DNA of 64,000 nt. Origin: Desulfobulbaceae bacterium (GTDB lineage Bacteria > Desulfobacterota > Desulfobulbia > Desulfobulbales > Desulfocapsaceae). Shown one piece after another: positions 9,708 to 18,294 of this stretch (positions are counted from its first letter, which is position 1; every line of letters begins with the position of its first letter). Below the pieces are notes generated by a model, which did no database searches, was not told the origin of the DNA, and saw only the letters and a program-made list of their open reading frames with translations. A program made the translations under genes and the position numbers. The stretch lies in assembly GCA_009773475.1 (NCBI GenBank), contig WSXV01000001.1:62001-126000 (forward strand). The letters are read 5' to 3'.

Positions 9708-10349
9708 ATGGAAACAATCGGCAAAGTGTTATGTTTGGTGGTGGCACTGTTGTGCGCCCCGTCTCCGGGCCAGGCGGAGGTATACACGTATGTCGATGCC
9801 CAGGGAACGCGTTATTATACGAATGTTCCCGCTTCCGGCAAGTACCAGCTCCACCAGAGTCAAGAAGTCGTTATCAGTAAGCCAACGTCTCAACCCTGGC
9901 CGGAGGTTCGAATCGGTGGTCGGCGCGATTGGCCAAAAGGCAGCAGTGAAGCGTATGATCTTCAGATTTCACAGTGCAGCTATCGGTATAATGTGGATCC
10001 GTATCTCATCAAGGCCATTATCAGGGCCGAGTCTGGGTTTGACTGTAATGCCCAGTCGGGAAAGGGGGCTCAGGGGCTGATGCAGCTCATGCCGGGAACG
10101 GCAAGGGACCTCAATGTCGCCAATCCCTTTGATCCCAGGGCCAATATAGATGGGGGGACGCGTTATTTTCGCACGATGCTGGATACCTTTAACGGGAACA
10201 TCCCTTTAAGTCTTGCCGCCTATAATGCCGGACCAAATTTAGTGAAACAGACCAATCGGATGCCGGAAATTCCTGAAACGGTTGAGTATGTTCAACGTGT
10301 GCTGCACCATTATAAGGCCTATAAAGGGGTGAATAACGGCGGGCGATGA
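9708..10349 (+). CDS. Secreted lytic transglycosylase with DUF4124-type N-domain
   Basis: A 213-residue exported protein. A signal peptide of about 22 residues ends in GQAEV. A short YTYVDAQGTRYYTN segment typical of DUF4124 follows, then a C-terminal SLT (soluble lytic transglycosylase) domain. The catalytic glutamate is in IRAESGFD, followed by GAQGLMQLMPGTA and LAAYNAGP. It should cleave peptidoglycan in the periplasm. ATG 9708 is preferred over the longer frame from 9654, because it directly begins the signal peptide and follows AAAGGTG. Confidence 0.9.
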   Translation: METIGKVLCLVVALLCAPSPGQAEVYTYVDAQGTRYYTNVPASGKYQLHQSQEVVISKPTSQPWPEVRIGGRRDWPKGSSEAYDLQISQCSYRYNVDPYLIKAIIRAESGFDCNAQSGKGAQGLMQLMPGTARDLNVANPFDPRANIDGGTRYFRTMLDTFNGNIPLSLAAYNAGPNLVKQTNRMPEIPETVEYVQRVLHHYKAYKGVNNGGR

Positions 10350-10567
10350 ACGGTTTTCTGGTTTGTCGACAACCGGAATGGTCAATCAGGTGATGGTTAC
10401 CCCGCCTTGTAAGTTGATATTCCCTGTTAACCGCTCAGGCAGTTAAGCCGTCCGTTGCTATTGTTCTTTTTATGGATTGCCCTTAGTTTGCCTGCAGAGT
10501 GAAATCATATAAAATATTAAAAATCTTGCCTGATGGTTTGAAGGAGTTCTGTTTTGCGGAGTAAGAA
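10350..10567. other. Intergenic stretch before pgsA
   Basis: About 220 bases without a gene. A short palindrome centred on GTCGAC lies near 10365, but no T-run follows. Around 10500-10540 the DNA becomes A/T-rich (ATATAAAATATTAAAAAT), where a promoter for pgsA is plausible. No clear -35/-10 pair could be assigned by eye. Confidence 0.3.
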
Positions 10568-11134
10568 ATGAAGCAACTGGCGACGCTGCCAAATATATTG
10601 ACTGGACTGCGTTTTGCCATGATCCCGGTGCTCATCGTTCTGTTTTCCGTGCCACAGACAAAAGCTATCGGCTTGGTAACATTCTTTGTCTTTGTTTTTG
10701 CGGCATTGACGGATCTTGTGGATGGTTATTTAGCCCGCAAGTACCAGAGTGAGTCAACCCTTGGCAAATTAATGGATCCCCTGGCTGACAAGGTGCTGGT
10801 GACAACGGCTCTGATCATGCTTATTCCCATGGAGCGGGTTCCGGCCTGGGTTTGCCTGCTGATTATCTGTCGGGAGATTATTATTACCGGATTCAGGGGA
10901 TTTGCCGCTTCGACCGGTGTGGTTCTTCCTGCCGGAATGATTGGAAAAATTAAGAGTAATTTCCAGTATTTCGCGATTGGATTCCTGGTTTTTCCCTTAG
11001 GCGTCCTGCCTTTTCCCTATCTTCATGAGATAGGCCTGGGCTTGCTCTATATCAGCCTGATCATGGCCATCTGGTCGGGAGTAGAGTATTTTTATAATCT
11101 GCGATCAATTTTTCTGGAAACAGCCAAGCCGTGA
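10568..11134 (+). CDS. pgsA: CDP-diacylglycerol-glycerol-3-phosphate 3-phosphatidyltransferase
   Basis: Makes phosphatidylglycerol phosphate, the entry to anionic phospholipids. The 188-residue integral membrane protein has the CDP-alcohol phosphotransferase signature D-G-x2-A-R-x8-G-x3-D-x3-D, seen here as DGYLARKYQSESTLGKLMD followed by PLADK (near residues 50-72), and several hydrophobic helices. A tRNA gene follows after a promoter-like stretch, as is common for pgsA loci. Confidence 0.95.
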   Translation: MKQLATLPNILTGLRFAMIPVLIVLFSVPQTKAIGLVTFFVFVFAALTDLVDGYLARKYQSESTLGKLMDPLADKVLVTTALIMLIPMERVPAWVCLLIICREIIITGFRGFAASTGVVLPAGMIGKIKSNFQYFAIGFLVFPLGVLPFPYLHEIGLGLLYISLIMAIWSGVEYFYNLRSIFLETAKP

Positions 11135-11163
11135 CAGGAAATACAAGGATAAGCCCATTTTTC

Positions 11164-11193
11164 TTGACAGACGAAGGTCAGAACGGGTATTAA
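11164..11193 (+). promoter_or_regulatory. Sigma70-type promoter for tRNA-Leu
   Basis: TTGACA at 11164-11169 and TATTAA at 11188-11193 are separated by 18 bases and end 18 bases before the mature tRNA. The -35 box is a perfect consensus match. Confidence 0.7.
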
Positions 11194-11211
11194 GTTTTAG
11201 CTTTTTTCATT

Positions 11212-11298
11212 GCCGGAGTGGTGAAACTGGTAGACGCACGGGACTCAAAATCCCGCGGGGGCAACCCCGTGTCGGTTCGATTCCGACCTTCGGCACCA
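11212..11298 (+). tRNA. tRNA-Leu (anticodon CAA)
   Basis: An 87-base class II tRNA. The acceptor arms GCCGGAG and CTTCGGC pair, with one G-T. The anticodon stem CGGGA/TCCCG holds loop CTCAAAA, giving anticodon CAA (reads UUG). It has a long variable arm GCGGGGGCAACCCCGT, T-loop GGTTCGATTCC, and an encoded ACCA end. It is flanked by its own promoter and a strong terminator. Confidence 0.97.
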
Positions 11299-11306
11299 AT
11301 AAATTC

Positions 11307-11343
11307 AAGGGGTAGCGATTTTTTCGCTACCCCTTTTGTTTTT
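11307..11343 (+). terminator. Rho-independent terminator after tRNA-Leu
   Basis: A 12-base perfect stem (AAGGGGTAGCGA at 11307-11318 with its complement at 11324-11335) has a short T loop and is followed by TTGTTTTT. Confidence 0.9.
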
Positions 11344-11417
11344 ATGGTTGCAGCACTATGTCTGCAGGTTGGAAGTTTTCTCTGGAGTGGCCTCAGCCTT
11401 GAAAATCAACTGTATTG

Positions 11418-11666
11418 CTACACCGGATCGTTATGGCAGGCGAGGCAGCCCTTGAAATGTGGGTGCGAGGTTTGGGGAGCATCGCTTGAACCGTCCTTGG
11501 CTTGATGGCATCCAAGGCACTGGGGGTCGTCTTTGAGGGAATCGTTGTGCATTTGCGGGGACTCTTTGATCGAAGGTCCATGCATCCCCAGGTAGTAGCG
11601 ATAGGCGCATCCGCCAGAAGTGACAAGAATGACCAAAAGTGTCAATCCGAGGAGTTGTTTTTTCAT
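11418..11666 (-). CDS. Small diheme cytochrome c lipoprotein
   Basis: An 82-residue protein. Signal sequence residues 1-19 end in lipobox VTSGGC (Cys20), then two haem-c motifs follow: CLGCH (Cys50/Cys53/His54) and CLACH (Cys74/Cys77/His78). It is predicted to be a lipid-anchored periplasmic electron carrier or haem-containing subunit. ATG at 11666 overlaps the stop of the upstream ABC ATPase gene by one base. It is the last gene of a five-gene minus-strand operon, so its electrons or haem may relate to what the ABC system exports (inference). Confidence 0.85.
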   Translation of the reverse strand: MKKQLLGLTLLVILVTSGGCAYRYYLGMHGPSIKESPQMHNDSLKDDPQCLGCHQAKDGSSDAPQTSHPHFKGCLACHNDPV

Positions 11667-12337
11667 CAGATCCTTTGCTCCATTTTTCCGTCTTTGAGAG
11701 TTATGACCGTATCGGCCATGGCCAGTAATTCCTGATCGTGGGTTGCGATAAAGAGGGTGGTTCCTTTGGTTTGACAAAGGGAAACCATTAATTCAACCAG
11801 CTGCTTGCCGGTACTCGAATCAAGGCTGGCTGTTGGTTCGTCGGCCAGCAGAATGGCCGGTTCATGGGCTATGGCCCTGGCAAAGGCAATCCGCTGGGAT
11901 TCCCCACCCGAGAGTTCCACCGGTAGGGCCTTCTCATAGCCGGTCAGGCCGAAGGTTGCCAGCAGCTCCTCAATCCTTCCTCTTTGCGCTTTTCCCCTGA
12001 TGCCGTTAAGTTCCAACGGAAATTGCAGATTTTCGGCCACTGTCAGCCACGGCAGGAGGTTGCCGGCCTGAAAGACAAATCCCATCTCCTGACGTCGGAA
12101 GAGGGTGCGCCGCCGGAGACTGAGCCGACAGATGTCGGTCCCGTTATAGTAGATGGCCCCGCTATCGGGGAGTTCCAGGGTGCCGATGCAGTTGAGCAGG
12201 GTTGTTTTGCCTGAACCGGATCGTCCCACCAGAATAACTCCCTGGCCATTTTCTGCCATAAAAGAAATTTCCGATAAAGCTTGGACATGGCCACGCCCGG
12301 AGATGAATAGTTTGCAAACCGATTGAAGACGAATCAT
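11666..12337 (-). CDS. ABC transporter ATP-binding protein (MacB/LolD type)
   Basis: A 223-residue ATPase with Walker A GRSGSGKTT near residue 39, Q-loop FVFQAGN, signature LSGGESQR, Walker B ILLADEPTAS and the H-loop ATHDQE. The closest architecture is the LolD/MacB/FtsE group that powers MacB-like permeases, and the next gene upstream in the operon is exactly such a permease (2-base gap). It overlaps the diheme lipoprotein start. The substrate is unknown. Confidence 0.92.
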   Translation of the reverse strand: MIRLQSVCKLFISGRGHVQALSEISFMAENGQGVILVGRSGSGKTTLLNCIGTLELPDSGAIYYNGTDICRLSLRRRTLFRRQEMGFVFQAGNLLPWLTVAENLQFPLELNGIRGKAQRGRIEELLATFGLTGYEKALPVELSGGESQRIAFARAIAHEPAILLADEPTASLDSSTGKQLVELMVSLCQTKGTTLFIATHDQELLAMADTVITLKDGKMEQRI

Positions 12338-12339
12338 GC

Positions 12340-13497
12340 TCAGACGCTCCTGAGTATATCCGCCGGATTTTTGCGGATGATGTAAATGGTCGGCCAGATG
12401 GCAGCCGCCAGGCCAAACAGTATGGCCACCAGGGGCGGGGTGAGCAGAGCAGGACCGGTGAGTCGCGGATAGAGGATGCCTGAGACGGAAAAGTACTGGT
12501 TATGCGAGGTGAAGGCGCTGATGTCGATGCCACGCTGGGAAAAGAGCGCCACTGTCAGGAATCCGGCCAGGGTGCCTATGGCAGCGGCGAAAACGGTCAG
12601 CAGCCCGATCTGGGTCATGAGGAGCAGGGCGGTGTCTCCGGGCAGCACGCCCATGGCTTTCATGATTCCGTGTTCGCGAAGATTTTTCAGGGTAAAGATG
12701 AGGAAGGTGCAGGAGATGCCCACGGAAACGATGGCAAAGACCAGGGTAATGACTATGGCCATGCAGATGGCGTCCAGATCGATCAACTGCTTCAGGTCGG
12801 GCATGAATTCGGTCCAGGCGGTGATGGAGGCCAGGGGCAGCATCTGTCGGTATTGAGTCACGATGGATTCAAGCAGAGTGTCGGCCTGCAAGAAGACGGC
12901 GACCGAGAGGTCGGTGGCACCTTCCGGTAAGGCCTGGGCCGGGCAGAATGCCAGTCCCTGATCAAGGTGACTGATGCCGGTTCTGTAGATTCCTGCAATC
13001 GTGAGTGTTTTTAAGGGGAGGCCCTTCAGGTTGAGCAGGTTGACCGTATCGCCAATGGCCAACTTGAGTCGCTTTGCCGTATCCTGACTGACAAAAATTT
13101 TTTCTTCGCCAGAAGCCGGATAAGTGCCGGCCAGGGTTTTTTTCCAATAGGCCGTCGCCTCTTTCTCTCCCGCCGGATCGACACCCATAAGGACAACCGA
13201 TTCGAGGCTTTCACCGGTGCCCAGAAGAATTTCTTGTTGCCGCCGGACCAGCACCTGTTTTACCCCTGGAATCTGTAAACGATGGGCCTCGAGCTCCTGA
13301 ATGCCGGTGCCTGCGATTTGACCGGAGAACAGTCCGGTGGAGTTGCGGATCATTGCGTCGTTGGTGCCGACGGCCAGGGCCGATAAAAAGACGAGCGCGG
13401 CCACTGCTGAAATCACCATGAACAGCAGAACCACAGAGGCTCGCCAGGAGCGCCAGAGAGTCAACGCAGCGATTTTAAGGAGAAAGGTGAATCGCAT
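12340..13497 (-). CDS. ABC transporter permease, MacB/FtsX family
   Basis: A 385-residue membrane protein: one N-terminal helix (about residues 20-45), a large periplasmic domain to about residue 255, then three C-terminal helices. This is the MacB/FtsX/LolC layout. The periplasmic part contains GTGIQELEAHRLQIPGV, typical of the MacB-like periplasmic core. It works with the ATPase immediately downstream. Such mechanotransmission systems export lipoproteins, peptides or toxins rather than importing nutrients. Repeat A copy 2 separates it from the isoprenoid-synthase-like gene. Confidence 0.9.
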   Translation of the reverse strand: MRFTFLLKIAALTLWRSWRASVVLLFMVISAVAALVFLSALAVGTNDAMIRNSTGLFSGQIAGTGIQELEAHRLQIPGVKQVLVRRQQEILLGTGESLESVVLMGVDPAGEKEATAYWKKTLAGTYPASGEEKIFVSQDTAKRLKLAIGDTVNLLNLKGLPLKTLTIAGIYRTGISHLDQGLAFCPAQALPEGATDLSVAVFLQADTLLESIVTQYRQMLPLASITAWTEFMPDLKQLIDLDAICMAIVITLVFAIVSVGISCTFLIFTLKNLREHGIMKAMGVLPGDTALLLMTQIGLLTVFAAAIGTLAGFLTVALFSQRGIDISAFTSHNQYFSVSGILYPRLTGPALLTPPLVAILFGLAAAIWPTIYIIRKNPADILRSV

Positions 13498-13521
13498 GGT
13501 GGAATTGACGGGATCCTTTGT

Positions 13522-13596
13522 TTAGTGATTTACAGATTGTTTTCTTCACAAGAAAACCTTTCTGCGAAAGGTACTTTTCCCGTTCATCGGGGTTAG
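13522..13596 (+). repeat. Repeat A, copy 2 (imperfect arms)
   Basis: TTAGTGATTTACAGA, then TTGTTTTCTT/AAGAAAAC arms, then TTCCCGTTCATCGGGGTTAG. The last bases (TTAG, 13593-13596) contain the TAA stop codon of the minus-strand isoprenoid-synthase-like gene. The outer arms are less well paired than in copy 1. Confidence 0.85.
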
Positions 13597-14579
13597 TTGA
13601 TGTTGACGCCGATGCGGTCGGCAATAAAGAGGGCCGCCGGGCGGACAAGGGCCTGGTGCTCGACGCAAAAGAGCCGGTGCAGTCCATTTTCCAGGGTTGT
13701 CAGGGCTTCTTGTTGTATCTTTGCGGAAAATAGCGGCCAGGCCGCGTAAAAACGGTCGGGCGTCTCTTCCCCAGCCGACAGGATTTTTGCCTGCTCCCAG
13801 AGAATCGAGGGTTCCTGGTGAGCAATGACGGAGGCCACATAGTTGTGTCGCCGCTCCCGGAGGTCGTCGAACAGATCGACAATATCGTCAAGGATCTGAC
13901 AGCCGATGCCGATCTGATACAGGGCCTCCTGAACCGCCAGGGCATCAGTCGGCATTGTCTCCTCGAACAGGGTGGGAATGGCCCATGTCGATTGGAACAG
14001 CAGCCCGGTTTTGTAATGGTGGACTTTTAGAAGAACAATATCCGGAGCCAGGCGCTCGTCGGTTCCACCTTCTTCGGAGGCTTCCTGCGCTCCGCTCTTG
14101 GTCAGGGCTGTGAGGGAGGCGGTGCTTGCCCTAAGGGCCAATTCAACGGGAAGGTCGTGTGTGCGGCAGTGATTCACCAGCATGGCGAAGAGGGCCCGGT
14201 CGGCAACCATGATGTCGAGTACGGAGCGGAAACGATGGGCCTGGGGTGGTAGGTCGGTTTCCAGGGTGGTTTTGTACTCGTCATCAAGAATATTGTCGCA
14301 GCCGGTGACCATTCCCCGCAGACATTGGTTGACAGCGGCATAGAGGATACGTCGCTGCGGGGGAATTCCGATGCGATGGTAGGAATAGAGGAACAGGGTT
14401 GAAAAAAAGTTGCGGGGCAGGGAAAAAGTCGCCTGATCCGGTGGCACGAGATGGATTGTGCCCTCGTCGAGGATGGTGGCAGCCGTCTGCCAGAAGTGTT
14501 CAAGACCTGCCTGCAGTTCAGATTCCAGGGTAGCCAGAACGCCGGCATATTGTTCGATGGCGGAGAATGGATTGTTCAC
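13593..14579 (-). CDS. Class I isoprenoid-synthase-like protein
   Basis: A 328-residue, mostly helical protein with two aspartate-rich motifs in the right order: CDNILDDE near residue 95 and QILDDIVDLFDD near residue 232. This matches trans-polyprenyl diphosphate/terpene synthase fold enzymes that bind Mg-diphosphate. Overall similarity to FPP or octaprenyl synthases looks weak, so the substrate is open. The start is GTG 14579, overlapping the methyltransferase stop (GTGA). Its stop codon lies within repeat A copy 2. Its place between a UbiE-like methyltransferase and an export system suggests synthesis of a small prenylated or terpenoid compound (inference). Confidence 0.8.
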   Translation of the reverse strand: MNNPFSAIEQYAGVLATLESELQAGLEHFWQTAATILDEGTIHLVPPDQATFSLPRNFFSTLFLYSYHRIGIPPQRRILYAAVNQCLRGMVTGCDNILDDEYKTTLETDLPPQAHRFRSVLDIMVADRALFAMLVNHCRTHDLPVELALRASTASLTALTKSGAQEASEEGGTDERLAPDIVLLKVHHYKTGLLFQSTWAIPTLFEETMPTDALAVQEALYQIGIGCQILDDIVDLFDDLRERRHNYVASVIAHQEPSILWEQAKILSAGEETPDRFYAAWPLFSAKIQQEALTTLENGLHRLFCVEHQALVRPAALFIADRIGVNIN

Positions 14580-15232
14580 AGGGGCTTGGTGGTGGCGAAC
14601 AGGGTGATGTAGCCAAAGTAGTGAGCTACGGTCTGTGGCGGCAGAAAGCCGGCCTCTATCATCAGCCCCGGCAGCACGCCACGGATGTTTTCGCCGATCT
14701 GGGGCTGCATAAACAGCCAGCGCGAGGCATGGGAGACGAGCGCGCCAAGGAAGGTGGTCGGTATATGCATATCGGCAATGACCAGCTTGCCGCCGGGTTT
14801 AAGTACGCGGAACGCCTCCTGCAGGCTTTGTTGTTTCAGATCCAGGGGTACATGATGATAAAAGAGACTGGAGATAACGGCGTCAAAGGAGGCGTCGGCA
14901 AAACCCAGATGCTCGGCGGCCATGGCCTCAAACCGGCAATGACCGGTGCCGCGTTTTTCCCTTGCTGCCGCAATCATCTTGCCGGCCGCATCGATCCCGG
15001 TGACACAGCCACCCTTGTCCGGATCCAGGCGCTGGCTGATCTTCCGGCAGAGTAAACCCGTGCCGCAGCCAAGATCGAGGATGGTATCGGCTGGCTGGGG
15101 ATCAAGGGTCTTGAGAAGGGTGTTATCGTACTCGTCCTGTTTATTTAACAGGCACAGCGGCTCCAGAAGATCATAGACGGGAGCCGCATAATCGAGGGTG
15201 CGGCCCCGGGTTGGGATGGATGGAATGATCAT
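14576..15232 (-). CDS. Class I SAM-dependent methyltransferase (UbiE-like)
   Basis: About 218 residues with the SAM-binding motif I ILDLGCGTGLLC near residue 50, acidic motif II GIDAAGKM, and FDAVISSLFYHHVP, then VLKPGGKLVIAD, the usual Methyltransf_11/UbiE pattern. I start at ATG 15232 (MIIPSIPTRGRTLDYAAPVYD), where the family similarity begins. The frame runs upstream to an ATG at 15310 without a convincing ribosome site at either. It is the first gene of the minus-strand operon with the isoprenoid-synthase-like gene and the ABC transporter. Confidence 0.85.
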   Translation of the reverse strand: MIIPSIPTRGRTLDYAAPVYDLLEPLCLLNKQDEYDNTLLKTLDPQPADTILDLGCGTGLLCRKISQRLDPDKGGCVTGIDAAGKMIAAAREKRGTGHCRFEAMAAEHLGFADASFDAVISSLFYHHVPLDLKQQSLQEAFRVLKPGGKLVIADMHIPTTFLGALVSHASRWLFMQPQIGENIRGVLPGLMIEAGFLPPQTVAHYFGYITLFATTKPL

Positions 15233-15351
15233 GGGAAAAGTCCCTTGTTTGTAAAAGTGGATGGAAGAAAGCACGCTGCGAATCATACCAGTATGTGAAG
15301 AAATAGTCATTCTTTAGCAGCTCAAGATGAAGACTTCAGGCAGAGTCTTGA

Positions 15352-15974
15352 CAGGAATCTCTCTACGAGGTAGGCCGCTTATGGGAATCCAACCAGATCA
15401 CGGTGGCCGAGGAACATATGGGCACGGCCATTACCCAGTTTGTCATGTCAAGCCTGTACGAACATCTGGGGGCTCCGATGTGCGCAGGGGCCGGCAGGAG
15501 TTCAGTGCTCTGATGAATGCGATCCCCACGGATGAAGGAGGGACAGGAGCGTCTGGTGAAGGGTGCCCATTGGCTCTTTGATCACCTGGAGGCCCTGTTT
15601 GCCGCACTCTACCCGGTGCCGCCGGAGAGGTGGGGCTTCACCGTGAGTATGCTCAATCCGGAGGCAGGGAAACGGGAACAGCAGAAAGTCGTGTTTCAGG
15701 ACTTTCATCAGGTTGATATGTCTTATACCCGAAGATTTGGCGGGGCTGGAGTCGGTCTGGCCCTCAGTAAACGCCTGGCACAATTGATAGGGGTGAGGTT
15801 GGGGTGGAAAGATCTGTACAGACAGGTGTTCTTCCAGAAACAGAGGGGCTGAAAACCATCATAGTAGATCCTGTGGCATTTCCTCAAGAGTTCCCCCTTA
15901 TCAAGAAGGACATACTGCTTTTTGCGTATGACAGGGCCCTGGCCACACTCAGCCAAGCCATAACGAAAGGGTGA
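15352..15974 (+). pseudogene. Decayed B12-binding / histidine kinase remnant
   Basis: Three pieces in different frames. Piece 1 (15352-15513) reads LYEVGRLW...ITVAEEHMGTAITQFVM, the cap region typical of B12-binding_2 domains, and ends at a stop. Piece 2 (15517-15790) ends with SYTRRFGGAGVGLALSKRL, the G2 box of a kinase ATPase domain. Piece 3 continues GGEVGVE after a frame change near 15790 and stops at 15974. The middle of both domains is missing, so this is a deleted, frameshifted relic of a cobalamin-binding sensor kinase rather than a gene. It directly precedes the intact hybrid kinase. Confidence 0.65.
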
Positions 15975-16114
15975 TTTTTTTTATGGCTCGTCATTTGTAT
16001 TCCTCGATTTGAGAGTGTATGCTCTTCACAATGCATGGGCTGGAAGCGCGATGCTTCAGGTCAGGGAAACTGTTGTAAAGAGTAATCCTTTGAACTCGAT
16101 TTTGAGGCGATACA

Positions 16115-17764
16115 ATGATGAATGAACAAGCTCCCTCGTATGAGGAACTGAAGGTTCGGCTTGCCGGTGTTGAAGGAGAGCTCCAGGCGCTGCGTGATGG
16201 TCAGGTGAGCAGGGATGCGGAGAGTGAAGGGCAGTTCCGTCTGCTGCTGAACCAGATCCCCATGGTCTCCGTTCAGGGGTATACCCTGGATGGGACGACG
16301 GTCTTCTGGAACGAAGGATCCAGGATTTTGTATGGATACACCCCTGAAGAGGCGGTGGGCAAAAATCTGCTGGATCTTATCATTCCGCCGGCAATGCGCG
16401 AAGATGTAGGAGAGGCGATCCGTTCCATGGCCGAAACAGGGACGCCCATCCCTGCCTCTGAGCTGGAACTGATGCGCAAGGATGGGGCCCGGATTCCGGT
16501 GTATTCGTCGCACTGTATTTTGAAACGGACAGGGCGCCCATCTGAGTTGTACTGCGTTGATATTGATTTAAGTGAGATAAAGTGTGCCGAGGAAGATCGA
16601 AAGGCATTGCAGACACAGCTCATTCTGGCCCAGAAGATGGAAGTAGTGGGACGGTTGGCGGGCAGCATCGCCCATGACTTCAATAATATGCTGGGGGTGA
16701 TTCTGGGTTGTGCCGATATGGTCTTGATGGAGGTGGGACACGATCATCCCATCTATTCGATTATTCAAGATATACACCATGCCGCCCAGCACTCGGCTGA
16801 TTTGACCAGGCAGCTCCTGGCCTTTGCCCGCAAACAGATTGTGGAGCCCAAAGTGCTTGACCTCAATGAGACCGTGGACGGGATCTGTAAAATGTTACGG
16901 CGGCTCATTGGCGAAGGCATTGATTTTACCTGGCTGCCGGGCAGGAATCTGAGGCTCATCAAGATAGATCCAGCCCAGATTGACCAACTCCTCGCCAATC
17001 TCTGTGTCAATGCGCGGGACGCCATGGGAGAGATAGGCACGCTCACCATCGAGACGGAGAATGCGGTTCTGGATGAACGCTTTTGCGCCGCTCATGCCGG
17101 TTTTGTGCCCGGCGAGTATGTCTTGCTCTCGGTGAGCGACAGCGGCAGCGGCATGGATCGGGAGACCCTCGCCCATTTGTTTGAACCCTTCTTCACCACC
17201 AAGGAGGCGGGAAAGGGTACCGGCCTGGGACTGGCCACAGTTTGTGGCATCGTCAAGCAGAACAACGGTTTTATTGATGTGGAGAGTGAGCCGGGGCAAG
17301 GCACAACCTTTAAGGTTTACCTGCCTCGATACATGGCCAAGGCTGAAAGCAAGCCGCGGGTTGCGTCGACAAAACAGGTTGCCATCGGCAATGAGACCAT
17401 CCTGCTGGTGGAAGACGAACCGATGATTTTGCAGATGACCACCATGATGCTCGAATGCCATGGATACAAGGTGATCCCTGTCGCCAGGCCGAACGAGGCC
17501 ATCCGGGTCGCCCGTGAGCATCCGGGGGTCATACAGCTTTTGATGACCGATGTGATCATGCCGGAGATGAATGGCCTTGAACTTGCCAAAACTCTGCAAT
17601 CCCTTGATTCCACCCTCAAATGCCTGTTTATGTCTGGTTACACGGCGGACATCATAGAACAGCATGGCGGGCTGGGGGACGATCAGCATTTCATTCCAAA
17701 GCCCTTTACCCTGGACCAGCTGACCGTTAAGATCAGAACCCTGCTGGACAGTAAGCCCAACTGA
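16115..17764 (+). CDS. Hybrid sensor histidine kinase (PAS-HisKA-HATPase-REC)
   Basis: A 549-residue cytoplasmic kinase with no membrane helix. A short N-terminal coiled coil precedes a PAS domain (about 40-155, with FWNEGSRILYGYTPEEAVG) and the phospho-acceptor histidine in GSIAHDFNNML (His187). The ATPase domain has NLCVNARDAM, DSGSGMD and EPFFTTKEAGKGTGLGL. A C-terminal receiver (about 423-540) has VEDEP, acceptor aspartate in MTDVIMPEMNG and the KPF switch lysine. No output gene is adjacent. Its stop overlaps the ATG of the next frame. The signal is unknown. Confidence 0.92.
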   Translation: MMNEQAPSYEELKVRLAGVEGELQALRDGQVSRDAESEGQFRLLLNQIPMVSVQGYTLDGTTVFWNEGSRILYGYTPEEAVGKNLLDLIIPPAMREDVGEAIRSMAETGTPIPASELELMRKDGARIPVYSSHCILKRTGRPSELYCVDIDLSEIKCAEEDRKALQTQLILAQKMEVVGRLAGSIAHDFNNMLGVILGCADMVLMEVGHDHPIYSIIQDIHHAAQHSADLTRQLLAFARKQIVEPKVLDLNETVDGICKMLRRLIGEGIDFTWLPGRNLRLIKIDPAQIDQLLANLCVNARDAMGEIGTLTIETENAVLDERFCAAHAGFVPGEYVLLSVSDSGSGMDRETLAHLFEPFFTTKEAGKGTGLGLATVCGIVKQNNGFIDVESEPGQGTTFKVYLPRYMAKAESKPRVASTKQVAIGNETILLVEDEPMILQMTTMMLECHGYKVIPVARPNEAIRVAREHPGVIQLLMTDVIMPEMNGLELAKTLQSLDSTLKCLFMSGYTADIIEQHGGLGDDQHFIPKPFTLDQLTVKIRTLLDSKPN

Positions 17765-18215
17765 TGCCGGTTTGCTTTATGGTGCCGGCGAAAACTGAGA
17801 AGGCCGGAGAAAAATTGAATGGAACACCAGGATTACAGCTCATCGGGGTACTGCATGGCGATATCAAAAGCCGCGCCGATGCCCCGAAAAATTTTGATGA
17901 ATCGGAGCGGGTGGGAACCCTGGAGATCTTTCCTGAATATCAGGAGGGACTCGATGGGATTGTCGCCGGTCAGACCATCGTGGTTCTTTTCTGGCTGCAC
18001 AAGTCCACCCGCGATGTGTTGAAGGTCTATCCGCGAGGAGACAAGACAAACGGGCTGCGCGGTGTTTTCTCAACGCGCAGCCCGTCCGACCCAATCCCAT
18101 CGCCATCTCAGAGCTGAAGGTACTGGCGATTCATGGAAATCATCTGGAGGTGTCGGGGCTGGACATCCTCGATGGTACGCCCATCATCGATATCAAGAAG
18201 CAGATCGGCCGGTGA
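17764..18215 (+). pseudogene. TrmO/TsaA-like protein, frameshifted
   Basis: This frame reads LIGVLHGDIKSRADAPKNF...EGLDGI...VVLFWLHKSTRDVLKVYPRGD...GVFSTRSP, clearly the TrmO family (SAM-dependent N6-methylation of t6A37 in tRNA). The hallmark TRSPxRPNPI is broken at about 18087-18092. The frame gives SDPIPSPSQS and stops at 18117, while a one-base shift restores PNPIAISELKVLAIHGNHLEV...IDIKKQIGR to 18215. A well-spaced start (GGAG then ATG 17819) is also out of frame with the body, suggesting a second lesion. Either a dying gene or sequencing errors. Confidence 0.7.
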
Positions 18216-18294
18216 GCTGTTTCTGGGACAATGACATTTCCTTTTATTTCTCAATCAAGATGGAAGCGCGAAGGTAGGCAAGCGGCGAAGAGGC

